From Alicyclobacillus herbarius DSM 13609 (GTDB lineage Bacteria; Bacillota; Bacilli; Alicyclobacillales; Alicyclobacillaceae): 64,000 bases of DNA. Made by a program: the position numbers and the translations under genes. The notes under the pieces are model-generated. The model saw nothing but the letters and a program-made list of their open reading frames with translations. It made no database searches and had not been told where the DNA came from. This document shows positions 54,299 to 63,731 of the stretch, piece by piece (position 1 is the first letter of the stretch; each line of letters starts with the position of its first letter). The stretch lies in NCBI RefSeq assembly GCF_000430585.1, contig NZ_AUMH01000011.1, positions 1 to 64,000 of the forward strand, read 5' to 3'.

Positions 54299-55368
54299 GC
54301 CAAGAGTGCCTCCACATGCCCATCCTTTGGTTGACGATTCGGGTCCAGTCCCACGAGCAATTCGGCAATCTGAACGGCGTTCCAAGCCGCCCCTTTGAGC
54401 AAATTGTCGGCTACAACAAACATCAGGATGGACCGGTCATCCGCCAGTCCGCGGCGGATGCGCCCGACGTAGGTCTCGCCTGTTCCAGCCGCCATGCGTG
54501 GGTGCGGAAAGACGTTACCGGCGGGATCGTCCACTAAGACAACGCCCTTCGCATGCGCGAGGCGCTGCCGGACTTCCTCCGGCGTGACGGGTCTTGAAAA
54601 CTGCAATTCGACCGCTTCCGCGTGTCCGTACAAGACCGGAACGCGGACGGCAGTCGGGCTGACACGGAGACCCGGCAGCCCTAAAATCTTACGCGACTCA
54701 TTGACCAACTTCATCTCTTCCCGCGTGTAGCCGTCCTCGACAAATACGTCACACTGAGGCAGGACGTTGAACGCCATCGGGTAGGTCGTCTCCTGTCCAT
54801 GCACCGGGAACAACGTCTTTTTTGTCTCGTTGGGGCCCAGAGCGACTTCCTCCATCAGTGCGTCAATCGCCTTCTGTCCCATGCCGCTCACCGCCTGGTA
54901 GGTCGTCACGGTCAGCCGTTCCAGCCCCAAGTCCAACAACGGTTTGACCGCCACCACCAACTGAATGGTCGAACAGTTGGGGTTTGCAATAATCCCCTTG
55001 TGTCGGAACGCGTCCTCAGGGTTGACCTCGGGAACCACCAAGGGGACGTCCGCCTCGAGACGGAACGCGCTGCTGTTGTCAATCACAACGGCGCCTTGCT
55101 GGACGGCCAGCGGCGCGAAGTCTCGACTCGCGCTCGCGCCTGCGCTGAATAAGGCAATGTCTACGCCGCGAAACCCCTCTTCGGAGGCCGCCTCCACCCG
55201 GACCGGTTGACCGCGAAACGTCAAGGTCGATCCGGCCGAACGCGGCGACGCTAAAAGCCGCAATTCCCCAACCGGAAAGTCTTTGCGCTCCAAGGTATCT
55301 ATCATTCTACGGCCGACTGCGCCGGTTGCACCGAGTACAGCCACACAGTAACTTTGCTTTTGTTGCAC
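54295..55368 (-). CDS. asd: Aspartate-semialdehyde dehydrogenase
   Basis: A 357-residue enzyme reducing aspartyl phosphate to the semialdehyde with NADPH. Motifs are VAVLGATGAVGRRMIDTLER (nucleotide binding), FSAGASASRDFAPLAV, GIIANPNCSTIQLVVAVKPL (catalytic Cys) and VPVLYGHAEAVELQF (His). GTG 55368 is preceded by AAGGAGTCGGAG. It lies between dpaB and dapG with overlap to the latter. Confidence 0.96.
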   Translation of the reverse strand: MQQKQSYCVAVLGATGAVGRRMIDTLERKDFPVGELRLLASPRSAGSTLTFRGQPVRVEAASEEGFRGVDIALFSAGASASRDFAPLAVQQGAVVIDNSSAFRLEADVPLVVPEVNPEDAFRHKGIIANPNCSTIQLVVAVKPLLDLGLERLTVTTYQAVSGMGQKAIDALMEEVALGPNETKKTLFPVHGQETTYPMAFNVLPQCDVFVEDGYTREEMKLVNESRKILGLPGLRVSPTAVRVPVLYGHAEAVELQFSRPVTPEEVRQRLAHAKGVVLVDDPAGNVFPHPRMAAGTGETYVGRIRRGLADDRSILMFVVADNLLKGAAWNAVQIAELLVGLDPNRQPKDGHVEALLA

Positions 55369-55402
55369 GTTTCTCCGACTCCTTGTCCCGCAGCCACCCC
55401 CC

Positions 55403-56017
55403 TCAGGGCGCCGTCGGCGGCCGCTCTTCACGCCAACGTTCAATCAACAGCGGCTGCAGTTGTTTTTTCTCGAGAGCGGCTTGGCAAGTCTCTGGAATCA
55501 ACCGCATCTGGGCCACTAATGAATTCATTTTAACATGAGGCGCATCCTGTCCGAATGGAACAAAGAAAATATTTTTCGTATTGATGAGTTTCGCCAGGTT
55601 GAATAGATTGAGTCCCAAACCGTCATTAGTGGAAATGGCGAGAATCACAGGCCGGTCATTGCGCAAGGTCGACTTTGCCGCCATCAACACGGGCGAATCC
55701 GTATTCGCATTGGCCAAACGGCTCAAGGTGCTGCCGGTACAAGGCGCGATGACCAGACAGTCCAGTCGTTTACTCGGCCCCAGCGGCTCGGCTTCGGGAA
55801 TCGTGGTGATTCCTTTCTGACCGGTGACCTGTTCAATCTTTTCCGCCCATTGTCCCGCTTCACCAAACCGGGTTGCCACCGACATCACACTGTTCGAAAA
55901 GATCGGCACGACTGTGACCCCCATGCTGACCAACCGCTCCACCACCGGAAACACTTCCGCGTACGTACAATGGGACCCTGTCACCGCAAAACCAATAGTC
56001 TTTCCCCGCAAATCCAC
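55403..56017 (-). CDS. dpaB: Dipicolinate synthase subunit B
   Basis: A 204-residue flavoprotein-like subunit (SpoVFB): MDLRGKTIGFAVTGSHCTYA, LDCLVIAPCTGSTLSRLANA, SPVLMAAKSTLRNDRPVILA and NIFFVPFGQDAPHVKMNSLV. With DpaA it oxidises the DapA product to dipicolinate, which accumulates in the spore core. GTG 56017 follows GAGGAGGG, 12 bp behind dpaA. Expected to be expressed in the mother cell. Confidence 0.96.
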   Translation of the reverse strand: MDLRGKTIGFAVTGSHCTYAEVFPVVERLVSMGVTVVPIFSNSVMSVATRFGEAGQWAEKIEQVTGQKGITTIPEAEPLGPSKRLDCLVIAPCTGSTLSRLANANTDSPVLMAAKSTLRNDRPVILAISTNDGLGLNLFNLAKLINTKNIFFVPFGQDAPHVKMNSLVAQMRLIPETCQAALEKKQLQPLLIERWREERPPTAP

Positions 56018-56029
56018 GCATAGCCCTCC

Positions 56030-56905
56030 TCAATCGGCCGCAAGCAAGCGACACAGCGTCCCGGCAATAATCCGTCCCGCTGTCTTTGGGGCGACCAGTC
56101 CAGGCAAACTTGGTGTGAGAATGGCCTTCATGCCCCGCCGCTCCGCGTACCGAAAATCGGTACCCCCGGGTTTTGAGGCGATATCGATGATGACCGCCTC
56201 CCGTCGCATCACCTTTAAGACCTCGGCGGTCAGGATGGGGGCCGGCACTGTGTTGAAGACGACATCCGCGTCCTGCACGGCTGCTGCCAGTCGATCCATG
56301 GCCACGGGTTCCAATCCCATCTCGACAATCCGCGCCAAGTGGGCTGTACTGCGGGCGGCCACGCGAACCTTCGCGCCCAAAGCCGCCAGCGTGCGAGCCA
56401 ATGTCTGCCCGCAGCGACCGAAGCCAACCACAACCACGCCTGCCCCGTGGAGTGTAATGTCGGTATGCTGCATGGCTAGTGCGATGGCGCCTTCCGCCGT
56501 CGGAATCGAGTTGAGTATGGCTACCTCGTCCAGTTCCATCAGTTTCACCAGACGCAGTCCGGCGTTCTGACACCATTCCTCCAATACAGGCCGGGCGATG
56601 CCAGAGAACACAAAGGTTCCCGGTTTCGCGCTGCGAAACATATCCTCACGCAGGTAGATGGGCTCATCGGAAAACTGACTATCGACGCGTCCGTCGTCTT
56701 CCATTCCAGCCACCGGAAGCACGATGGCATCCACTTGGCTGAATGCCGGTTCCGCCAGCTCAACATGCCGGGTATCCGGAAAAGCCCGAGAGAGATGGTT
56801 AAACCCGATGAGTTCTACACTAGCGTCCGATTCAATCACTTGCGCGATGACCTCGACCATCCGCGCATCGCCACCAATAAACAAGACTTGCCGGCCTGTC
56901 AGCAT
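56030..56905 (-). CDS. dpaA: Dipicolinate synthase subunit A
   Basis: A 291-residue SpoVFA. It starts MLTGRQVLFIGGDARMVEVI, and a Rossmann domain shows HGAGVVVVGFGRCGQTLART and VRVAARSTAHLARIVEMGLE. EAVIIDIASKPGGTDFRYAE lies near the end. ATG 56905 follows AAAGGAGGCGAG; the frame extends to 57019 only through the upstream hairpin. It is the first gene of the dipicolinate/aspartate operon. Confidence 0.96.
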   Translation of the reverse strand: MLTGRQVLFIGGDARMVEVIAQVIESDASVELIGFNHLSRAFPDTRHVELAEPAFSQVDAIVLPVAGMEDDGRVDSQFSDEPIYLREDMFRSAKPGTFVFSGIARPVLEEWCQNAGLRLVKLMELDEVAILNSIPTAEGAIALAMQHTDITLHGAGVVVVGFGRCGQTLARTLAALGAKVRVAARSTAHLARIVEMGLEPVAMDRLAAAVQDADVVFNTVPAPILTAEVLKVMRREAVIIDIASKPGGTDFRYAERRGMKAILTPSLPGLVAPKTAGRIIAGTLCRLLAAD

Positions 56906-56985
56906 CCGCACTCGCCTCCTTTCCGCAAGCGGATCGATGCAATCTATGAAGCAAAGCCCATCCCGGTGCATGCTCCAAGAAGGCG

Positions 56986-57042
56986 CAAAAAAGCCCGCCT
57001 CATAGCTTGTCCGCTGCAACGCGTCAAGCGTGAAGTCGGGCT
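56986..57042 (-). terminator. Long hairpin with T-run between dut and dpaA
   Basis: Minus strand AGCCCG and CGGGCT enclose about 39 bases with inner pairing potential, followed by TTTTTT. It may simply end the dut transcript. Because dpaA starts about 80 bp downstream, it could also act as a leader attenuator. No riboswitch consensus was recognised. Confidence 0.5.
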
Positions 57043-57102
57043 AATAGTGTTGTCCGGGCACGCATTTATAGCCTTTTTGGCCGTTTTGTTCGATATCCTG
57101 TT

Positions 57103-57573
57103 TCAGTCCGGCTGCGGACGTACCCCCGTCGAGCCGAATCCTCTTTCACCACGCGCCGTCTCCGTAAGCACATCCACCGCCTGGAAGACCGCCCGATGAA
57201 TCGGTGCAAACACCACCTGCGCAATCCGATCCCCGGGTTGAATCACAACGGGAGAATCCCCGAAATTGCAGAGCAGGACGAGGATTTCCCCGGTATAATC
57301 ACTGTCGATGACGCCGACTCCGTTCGGCAGCGCCAAGCCGTGACGCCAGGCTAAGCCGCTGCGGGCGTAGATCAGCGCGACGGTAGACGGACTATCCAGC
57401 TGAATCGCAATCCCAGTGGGAACCTGGACGCGTTGACCGGGAGCCACCGTCAGCGGCGAGGGTAAGCATGCGTGCAGGTCCATGCCAGCTGCCCCATCCG
57501 TAGCATACTTGGGCAGATATTCCGGACGAAAATGCGGGGAAACCACTCGATATTTTACACTGAAGTCCATCAT
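57103..57573 (-). CDS. dut: dUTP diphosphatase
   Basis: A 156-residue trimeric dUTPase that removes dUTP and supplies dUMP. The five motifs are present: GAAGMDLHACL, YARSGLAWRHGL, NGVGVIDSDYTGEILV, PGDRIAQVVFAP and RGERGFGSTGVR. ATG 57573 (or the next ATG) follows AGGGTGAG and overlaps the M16 peptidase gene's end region closely. In Bacillus this position between the peptidase gene and spoVFA is held by ymxH, so dut is a local difference. Confidence 0.95.
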   Translation of the reverse strand: MMDFSVKYRVVSPHFRPEYLPKYATDGAAGMDLHACLPSPLTVAPGQRVQVPTGIAIQLDSPSTVALIYARSGLAWRHGLALPNGVGVIDSDYTGEILVLLCNFGDSPVVIQPGDRIAQVVFAPIHRAVFQAVDVLTETARGERGFGSTGVRPQPD

Positions 57574-57578
57574 CGAAC

Positions 57579-58832
57579 TCACCCTACCCAACGCTGCAAC
57601 CGCTCTTCGCTGACCGGTCCCACTGCGGCTACGGCAAACTTATGGGTCAAGAGCTGCTCGGCGATGGCTTTGACGTCCGCCGCCGTCACCTGGTTGATTC
57701 CGGCGAGAGTTTCATCCAACGGCACCTCGCGTCCCAACAGCAACTCGTTCTTGCCGAGACGGCTCATCCGACTGCTCGTGCTCTCCAAGCTGAGCATGAT
57801 TGAACTTTTCACCTGTTCCTTACCCTTTTGCAGTTCCCCGTCCGTCAAGCCCTTTTCCGCGACCTCTTCACAAATCGCATAGATGCGCTCCAACACGGTA
57901 TCCAGGTGTTCCGGCGAAGTGCCGGTATAAATGCCAAACATGCCGCAGTCCTGGTAAGCGGAATGAAACGAAAACACCGAATAGGCGAGACCGCGCTCTT
58001 CGCGGATCTCCTGAAACAACCTGGAGCTGGGAGCGCTGCCTAAGGCGTTGTTCAACAGAATCAGCGGATACAGGCGGGGATCTCCGGCGGAAAGCCCTGC
58101 CGAAGCCAGACACAGATGCACCTGTTCGATGTCTTTGGTCCGCGTCATGATGCGACGATCGAACCCAGGCGCGCCAGCAGGCAAGGCGCGCGGCGGATCA
58201 ACAGCAAAAGCGCGGCCAAACAACGCCTGCGCCGCTTGAACCGCCTCGTCTTGGCCGATATTCCCGGCAATCGCAACGACCACCTGTTCTGGCCGGTAGT
58301 GATGGGCCATATACTGCAGCAGGTCGTCCCGTGTAAAGGACTGTAAATTCTCCTCGACGCCCAAGATGGTGTAGCCGAGCGAGTGTTCATGATATGCGGC
58401 CTGCGCGATGAGATCCATCACGAGTTCATCCGGTGTGTCCTCGTACATTCGAATCTCTTCGATAACGACCTTTTTCTCCCGTTCCATCTCGTCGTGCGCA
58501 AACTGAGACTCAAAAAACATATCCGCCAACGTTTCAATCGCCGTATGAAAATGTTCGTCTAAAACTTTCGCATAGAAACACGTGTATTCTTTCGATGTAA
58601 AGGCGTTGACGTGGCCGCCGATTTCATCGAACCTCATCGCCAACTGCTTCGCCGACAGACGCTTGGTCCCTTTGAACAACATATGTTCTAGAAAATGACT
58701 AATCCCGTTATTGCTCTCTGTCTCAAAGCGCGATCCGGTCCCTATCCAAATGCCCATACTGACCGAGCGCATCGTCGGAATTTCCTCGCCGACCACACGC
58801 ACTCCATTCTCCAACACGACTCGATACGTCAC
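57579..58832 (-). CDS. mlpA: M16-family zinc peptidase (MlpA/YmxG)
   Basis: A 417-residue inverzincin. The inverted zinc motif is GISHFLEHMLFKGTKRLSAK (HxxEH), with the downstream Glu in EMEREKKVVIEEIRMYEDTP. A second M16 half begins near VHLCLASAGLSAGDPRLYPL and contains NNALGSAPSSRLFQEIREER and GLAYSV. It is the Bacillus homologue of mitochondrial processing peptidase beta-subunits and acts on short peptides. Located between ylxY and dut. Confidence 0.95.
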   Translation of the reverse strand: MTYRVVLENGVRVVGEEIPTMRSVSMGIWIGTGSRFETESNNGISHFLEHMLFKGTKRLSAKQLAMRFDEIGGHVNAFTSKEYTCFYAKVLDEHFHTAIETLADMFFESQFAHDEMEREKKVVIEEIRMYEDTPDELVMDLIAQAAYHEHSLGYTILGVEENLQSFTRDDLLQYMAHHYRPEQVVVAIAGNIGQDEAVQAAQALFGRAFAVDPPRALPAGAPGFDRRIMTRTKDIEQVHLCLASAGLSAGDPRLYPLILLNNALGSAPSSRLFQEIREERGLAYSVFSFHSAYQDCGMFGIYTGTSPEHLDTVLERIYAICEEVAEKGLTDGELQKGKEQVKSSIMLSLESTSSRMSRLGKNELLLGREVPLDETLAGINQVTAADVKAIAEQLLTHKFAVAAVGPVSEERLQRWVG

Positions 58833-58914
58833 CAGCGCAGCCTCCCTGGAGTCAAAGCGCCCGATGATCCGGACGCCTGCATCTGCCAGCCTAACTATAA
58901 CAGACGGTTCATCT

Positions 58915-59847
58915 TCATCTCAACAAATCCGGAGGAGTCGTGGCTGGCTGTTCATGGACAAGGTCATCCACGGTCTTTAGGCTATACCCCTGTTCACGCA
59001 GGCCACGGATAACCGCGGGCAGCGCCTTGGCCGTAGGCTGGGTCGGGTGCATCAAAAGGAGCATGCCAGGTTCCGCCAACTGTACGGCCCGACGCTCAAT
59101 TTCGGCCGCAGGCGGCCTGCGCCAATCAACCGTATCCACCGTCCAGAGGATGGTATAACCCCCATGTTGACGCGCCAGATTGACAAATCGCTGATCATAG
59201 CTACCTGCTGGAGGGGCAAATAAGTCGACCTGAGCTCCGGTCGCACGCCGGATGACCTCTCTGGAACCTTCAATCTGGCGAACAAGCTGCGCGTTAGACA
59301 ATTTGCGAAAGTCGGGATGGCCGCTGCCGTGGCTACCGATGTCCATACCCGTATCGCGAATCTGCCGGGCTAATTGTGGGTGCTTTTCCACCCACTTCCC
59401 ATCCAAAAAGAAGGTGGCCTTCGCATGCTGAGCCGAGAGAGTCTCGAGGATAGCCGGGATGTATTCCTCACCCCACGAGACGTTAAACATCAAGCAGGCC
59501 GACTTTTCTTCCTTGGGCCCCCGATAAACCGGTTCTGCCGGCAGGTCGTTCAGGCGGACGCGTGGTGGAACGGTTCTCCATACCATATGTAAGTGGCCGT
59601 CGTGGTGCGCCTCGGACGCCTTCACACTTTCCGCCACATCCAATTTCCACCCACAAAGGCCTGGCACGGCATGCCACACCCTATCCAACCGCGCGTTGAC
59701 TGGCGCGCGTCCCCAGCGCTCTGCGACGGTTTGCAATTCCGTTTGCACATCCTTGCCGCCTGTCGCTCTGTATGCGGGGGCCATCCCGGTCAGCAACCAG
59801 CCACTGATGCCGACGGCGAGAAGCCAACGCCAGGTTTCATGACGCAT
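58915..59847 (-). CDS. ylxY: Polysaccharide deacetylase-like protein YlxY
   Basis: A 310-residue exported or membrane-anchored NodB-domain protein. The N-terminus has a signal-like helix (WRWLLAVGISGWLLTGMAPA). The NodB domain shows CLMFNVSWGEEYIPAILETL, ATFFLDGKWVEKHPQLARQI, DIGSHGSGHPDFRKLS (metal His pair) and LFAPPAGSYDQRFVNLARQH. The first motif reads NVSWGEE instead of the usual TFDDG, so the catalytic base and one metal ligand are altered, as in other YlxY proteins. ATG 59847 lies six bases from GGAGGG. It follows pnp, as in Bacillus. Confidence 0.9.
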   Translation of the reverse strand: MRHETWRWLLAVGISGWLLTGMAPAYRATGGKDVQTELQTVAERWGRAPVNARLDRVWHAVPGLCGWKLDVAESVKASEAHHDGHLHMVWRTVPPRVRLNDLPAEPVYRGPKEEKSACLMFNVSWGEEYIPAILETLSAQHAKATFFLDGKWVEKHPQLARQIRDTGMDIGSHGSGHPDFRKLSNAQLVRQIEGSREVIRRATGAQVDLFAPPAGSYDQRFVNLARQHGGYTILWTVDTVDWRRPPAAEIERRAVQLAEPGMLLLMHPTQPTAKALPAVIRGLREQGYSLKTVDDLVHEQPATTPPDLLR

Positions 59848-59976
59848 GTTCATCCCTCCAGGGTTCGCGTGGTTAATCCCACGTTATCTTTTCCCGAACT
59901 GAAAAAAATCCCCCCGATTCCCCGGAAGGATTCTTTTGCCGAGATATTGTTGGAGGTTGCCTGGCCACCCGTGGGC

Positions 59977-62082
59977 TCAGTGACTGACCATGCTGCCGGA
60001 CTGCTGGCGGTCTCGCAGGACCTCTTTGCGCGAGAGATTAATCCGCCCTTGGCTATCGATTTCCGTAACCTTTACCGTAATCTCATCCCCGACCTTGCAT
60101 ACGTCCTCCACCTTGCCGACTCGGCCGATATCCAACTGAGAAATGTGAACCAGCCCTTCTTTGCCGGGGAGAATCTCGACAAAGGCACCGTACTTTTCGA
60201 CCCGGGTGACGCGCCCGACATAGGTGGTGCCGACCTCGACCTCACGGACAATGTCGAGGATTTGTTGTTTTGCCCGCTGCGCTCCGTCCGAATCCACACC
60301 CGAAATAAAGATTCGTCCATCCTGTTCGATGTCGATCTTGACGCCCGTGTCCTCGATGATTTTGTTGATCACCCGGCCGCCAGGTCCTATCACGTCGCGG
60401 ATCTTCTCCGGATTGATACGGACCGTGATGACGCGCGGCGCGTAGCGGGACAATTCCCGCCGCGGCTGCCGGATGGCCTCGAGCATTTTCTCTAAGATAA
60501 ACAGCCGCCCTTGGCGGGCCTGTTCCAACGCTTTTTCCAAAATCTCACGCGTGATGCCAGAAATCTTGATATCCATCTGTAGCGCGGTGACACCTTTGGC
60601 CGTGCCGGCAACCTTAAAATCCATGTCGCCCAGGTGGTCCTCAAGCCCTTGGATGTCGGTCAAAATCGCGACCTGCCCATTCTCCTCGACCAATCCCATG
60701 GCAATGCCCGCCACCGGTGCCTTAATCGGCACACCGGCGTCCATCAAAGCCATCGTGCTCCCGCAAATACTCGCCTGCGAGGTCGATCCGTTCGACTCAA
60801 GAACCTCCGAAACAACCCGAATCGCATACGGAAATTCGTCCGGGGGTGGAATCACGGGGTCCAATGCGCGTTCTCCGAGCGCCCCATGCCCGATGTCCCG
60901 GCGGCTGGGCGCACGCAAAGGCCTCGCCTCGCCCACGCTGAACGGCGGGAAGTTGTAGTGATGCATGTAGCGGTTGGACTCCTCCAGGTCCAAGCCATCC
61001 AGTATCTGCTCGTCGCCCAGCGCCCCCAACGTACAGACGGAGAGGGCCTGCGTCTGGCCGCGGGTGAACAGTCCGGACCCGTGCGCCCTCGGCAGCAAGC
61101 CGACTTCGCAGGAAATTGGACGAATTTCGTCCAACTTACGCCCGTCGGGACGAATGCCCTCATAAATGATGGCGCGCCGGACTTCCTCCTTGAGGATGTC
61201 GTGCAGCACCTCATCGATATCCTGCGACTGCTCGGGAAATTCTTCGGCCAGTTGCGCCTGCACCTGCTCTCCGACTTCGGCGACCGCCGTCTCGCGCGCC
61301 TGCTTGTCCGGGTTACGGACCGCCCCTTTGATGGCTTCCGTTGCCAATTCACGCACGCGCTGTTCCAATTCGGGGGGCACAGTGTGCAGTTCGACCTCTC
61401 GTTTGGGTTTTGCCACATCCTCGGCAAAGGCCTCAATCTCCGTGATAATCTGCTTCACCGTTTCGTGCCCAAAGAGAATGGCCTCCAACATTTCCCTTTC
61501 TGGAACCTGATTGGCTCCGGCCTCCACCATCACGATGGCGTCCTTGGTGCCAGCGACAGTTAGGTGCATATCACTTTTCTCGCTTTGCGCGACCGTGGGG
61601 TTGATAACCAATTGCCCGTTTACCCGTCCCACAATCACCCCGCCTATCGGCCCGTCGAACGGGATGTCGGAGATTGTGAGCGCGGCGGATGTCCCAATCA
61701 TGGCCGCGATTTCAGGCGCGCAATCTTGGTCTACCGAGAGCACCATCGCCACGACCTGAACCTCATTCCGGAACCCTTTGGGAAACAACGGCCGGATTGG
61801 GCGGTCAATCAGACGGGATGCCAAAATCGCCTTTTCGCTCGGACGCCCTTCCCGTTTGATAAATCCCCCAGGGATTTTTCCGACAGCGTAAAAACGCTCT
61901 TCATAGTTGACTGTCAACGGAAAAAAATCCAGCTCTCTTGGCTCCTGCGATGCGGTCACGGTAGCGAGGACCACCGTATCCCCATAGCGAACCGTCACCG
62001 CCGCTGTAGCCTGTTTCGCAAGCTTGCCGGTCTCCAGAATACACTTTCTGCCCGCAAGCTCGAACGCGTGCTGCTTTACCAT
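59977..62082 (-). CDS. pnp: Polynucleotide phosphorylase
   Basis: A 701-residue 3'-5' phosphorolytic exoribonuclease. Two RNase PH cores are visible ([40 protein letters not shown]; second core [40 protein letters not shown]). A KH domain ([20 protein letters not shown]) and an S1 domain ([20 protein letters not shown]) follow. The tail ends [12 protein letters not shown]. It follows rpsO after a terminator. Interacts in RNA decay with the RNases encoded elsewhere in the window. Confidence 0.98.
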   Translation of the reverse strand: MVKQHAFELAGRKCILETGKLAKQATAAVTVRYGDTVVLATVTASQEPRELDFFPLTVNYEERFYAVGKIPGGFIKREGRPSEKAILASRLIDRPIRPLFPKGFRNEVQVVAMVLSVDQDCAPEIAAMIGTSAALTISDIPFDGPIGGVIVGRVNGQLVINPTVAQSEKSDMHLTVAGTKDAIVMVEAGANQVPEREMLEAILFGHETVKQIITEIEAFAEDVAKPKREVELHTVPPELEQRVRELATEAIKGAVRNPDKQARETAVAEVGEQVQAQLAEEFPEQSQDIDEVLHDILKEEVRRAIIYEGIRPDGRKLDEIRPISCEVGLLPRAHGSGLFTRGQTQALSVCTLGALGDEQILDGLDLEESNRYMHHYNFPPFSVGEARPLRAPSRRDIGHGALGERALDPVIPPPDEFPYAIRVVSEVLESNGSTSQASICGSTMALMDAGVPIKAPVAGIAMGLVEENGQVAILTDIQGLEDHLGDMDFKVAGTAKGVTALQMDIKISGITREILEKALEQARQGRLFILEKMLEAIRQPRRELSRYAPRVITVRINPEKIRDVIGPGGRVINKIIEDTGVKIDIEQDGRIFISGVDSDGAQRAKQQILDIVREVEVGTTYVGRVTRVEKYGAFVEILPGKEGLVHISQLDIGRVGKVEDVCKVGDEITVKVTEIDSQGRINLSRKEVLRDRQQSGSMVSH

Positions 62083-62285
62083 ACCCTTCGAAAATCCCCC
62101 TTCATACCTGCATCAGACCAGGCTAATCGGATAAATTCGGCTCTATGTATAGCATTTCCTCCCCCCATAGACCTCAGCCCTGCGAGGACGCACGGACAGC
62201 CGCGTACCAGGGGGAGCTTCTATCCAAACCTATGTGCAGGAGGTGATTGGCTGAGCTCTGACCCAACCCGGACACATACTTTCCA

Positions 62286-62313
62286 TATAAACAAGGCGGG
62301 CCGAAGCCCGCCT
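62286..62313 (-). terminator. Terminator of rpsO
   Basis: Minus strand AGGCGGGC-TTCG-GCCCGCCT, a very stable tetraloop hairpin, followed by TGTTTAT. Partial readthrough to pnp is likely, as in other bacteria. Confidence 0.75.
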
Positions 62314-62323
62314 CAATTTCCGC

Positions 62324-62590
62324 TTACTTACGCAGGCCCAACGCCTGAATCAGCTCACGGTAGCGATTGATATCCTTCTTCCGCAGGTAGTTCAACAGAT
62401 TTCGGCGGTGGCCAATCATCTTGTACAAGCCACGACGTGAATGGTGGTCTTTCTTATGCACGCGGAAGTGTTCGGTCAAATCATTGATGCGTTCGGTCAA
62501 AAGGGCAATCTGCACCTCTGGAGAACCCGTATCCGATTCATGGGTGCGGAATTTCTCCACGATCTCACGTTTACGTTCATTGGTCAACAC
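62324..62590 (-). CDS. rpsO: Ribosomal protein uS15
   Basis: An 88-residue protein beginning [20 protein letters not shown] with the conserved [40 protein letters not shown] and [23 protein letters not shown] 62590 is chosen because GGAGGG lies eight bases upstream; longer frames run past it. It binds 16S rRNA in the small-subunit platform and is encoded between ribF and pnp. Confidence 0.97.
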   Translation of the reverse strand: MLTNERKREIVEKFRTHESDTGSPEVQIALLTERINDLTEHFRVHKKDHHSRRGLYKMIGHRRNLLNYLRKKDINRYRELIQALGLRK

Positions 62591-62768
62591 GGATGTATCC
62601 CTCCACATGCGGCCGCCAGAACCCTGTACCGAAGAAGGCGCCTGGAGGAAGCGGCAATCCGCGGCACAGTTCGTAGGAGCGGCGTACATTTGTCATACCA
62701 TTTCAGGATAGCATAAATGCGAGTCTCGGGCAAATCGTTCGCGAACCCTTCGCGAATCGTTCGAGGTC

Positions 62769-63731
62769 TTAGTCAACCCCTACACCCAGCATCTCCTTGA
62801 CTTGCTCCACGTCTCTCGCAATCTGCGCGCGCAGTTCGTCCAATCCGGAAAACTTGCGTTCTTCGCGGACGCGGCGTAGGAAAGACACACTCAACGTACG
62901 CCCATACAAGTCTTCGTTGACCCCAAACAGATGCACCTCGAGGCGAAACTCACGCCCGCCCACCGTGGGACGGAAACCTGCGTTCAGGACCCCAAACCAA
63001 TTCTGGCTGCTCATCCGGGGATCTTTCGCGTCTGTCGCTTCATCCCATTCAACCGAGACTGCGTAGACCCCTGCGGCCGGCAACACGTAGTCGTCGACGA
63101 GTTGCAGGTTTGCGGTCGGAAAACCAATCGTCCGACCCCGCGCATCCCCGTGTACGACCTCTCCCTGCACGCGGTACGGTCTCCCCAACAGCGCCTCGGC
63201 CGCCTCGACCCGGCCCGCGGCGAGGTGTTCGCGAATGTGGGAACTGCTCACTTTCAATCCATTTTCTTCCACATGATCGATCACGGAAACCGGAATCGCA
63301 AACTGCCCACACAACCTTGCCAGGTCACGAACATCCGCCTTACCGCCCTGGCCGAAGTGGAAGTCCGCCCCTACGACCACCCGCCGTGGCCGCAGCGGAA
63401 CCAAATGGTCCCTAACAAACGCCTCCGCGCTGGTTTGGGCATACGTCTTCGAAAACTCGACCATGTATAGGCTGTCCACCCCGAGGCGAGCCATTTGCCG
63501 CACCTTCTCAGCATACGGGGTCAGCGACGCTCGGTACGCTTCATGGCCGCCAAGCACCCAGGCGGGATGTGGCCAGAGACTATACACAGCCAGTTCTTCA
63601 TCCGGCTCCAATCGACGAGCCGCCTGTAGAATCGCCTGATGACCGATATGCACACCATCGAACTTGCCAATCGCAATCACGCAGGTGCGGTTTCGTACCG
63701 ACGGCCTGTCCTTCACGTCAATTACTTGCAT
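62769..63731 (-). CDS. ribF: Bifunctional riboflavin kinase / FAD synthetase
   Basis: A 320-residue enzyme converting riboflavin to FMN and FAD. The N-terminal adenylyltransferase has CVIAIGKFDGVHIGHQAILQ and KVSSSHIREHLAAGRVEAAE. The C-terminal kinase has RGRTIGFPTANLQLVDDYVL and GVLNAGFRPTVGGREFRLEV. ATG 63731 overlaps the truB end region by ten bases and has GAAGAAGGG upstream. Confidence 0.97.
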   Translation of the reverse strand: MQVIDVKDRPSVRNRTCVIAIGKFDGVHIGHQAILQAARRLEPDEELAVYSLWPHPAWVLGGHEAYRASLTPYAEKVRQMARLGVDSLYMVEFSKTYAQTSAEAFVRDHLVPLRPRRVVVGADFHFGQGGKADVRDLARLCGQFAIPVSVIDHVEENGLKVSSSHIREHLAAGRVEAAEALLGRPYRVQGEVVHGDARGRTIGFPTANLQLVDDYVLPAAGVYAVSVEWDEATDAKDPRMSSQNWFGVLNAGFRPTVGGREFRLEVHLFGVNEDLYGRTLSVSFLRRVREERKFSGLDELRAQIARDVEQVKEMLGVGVD

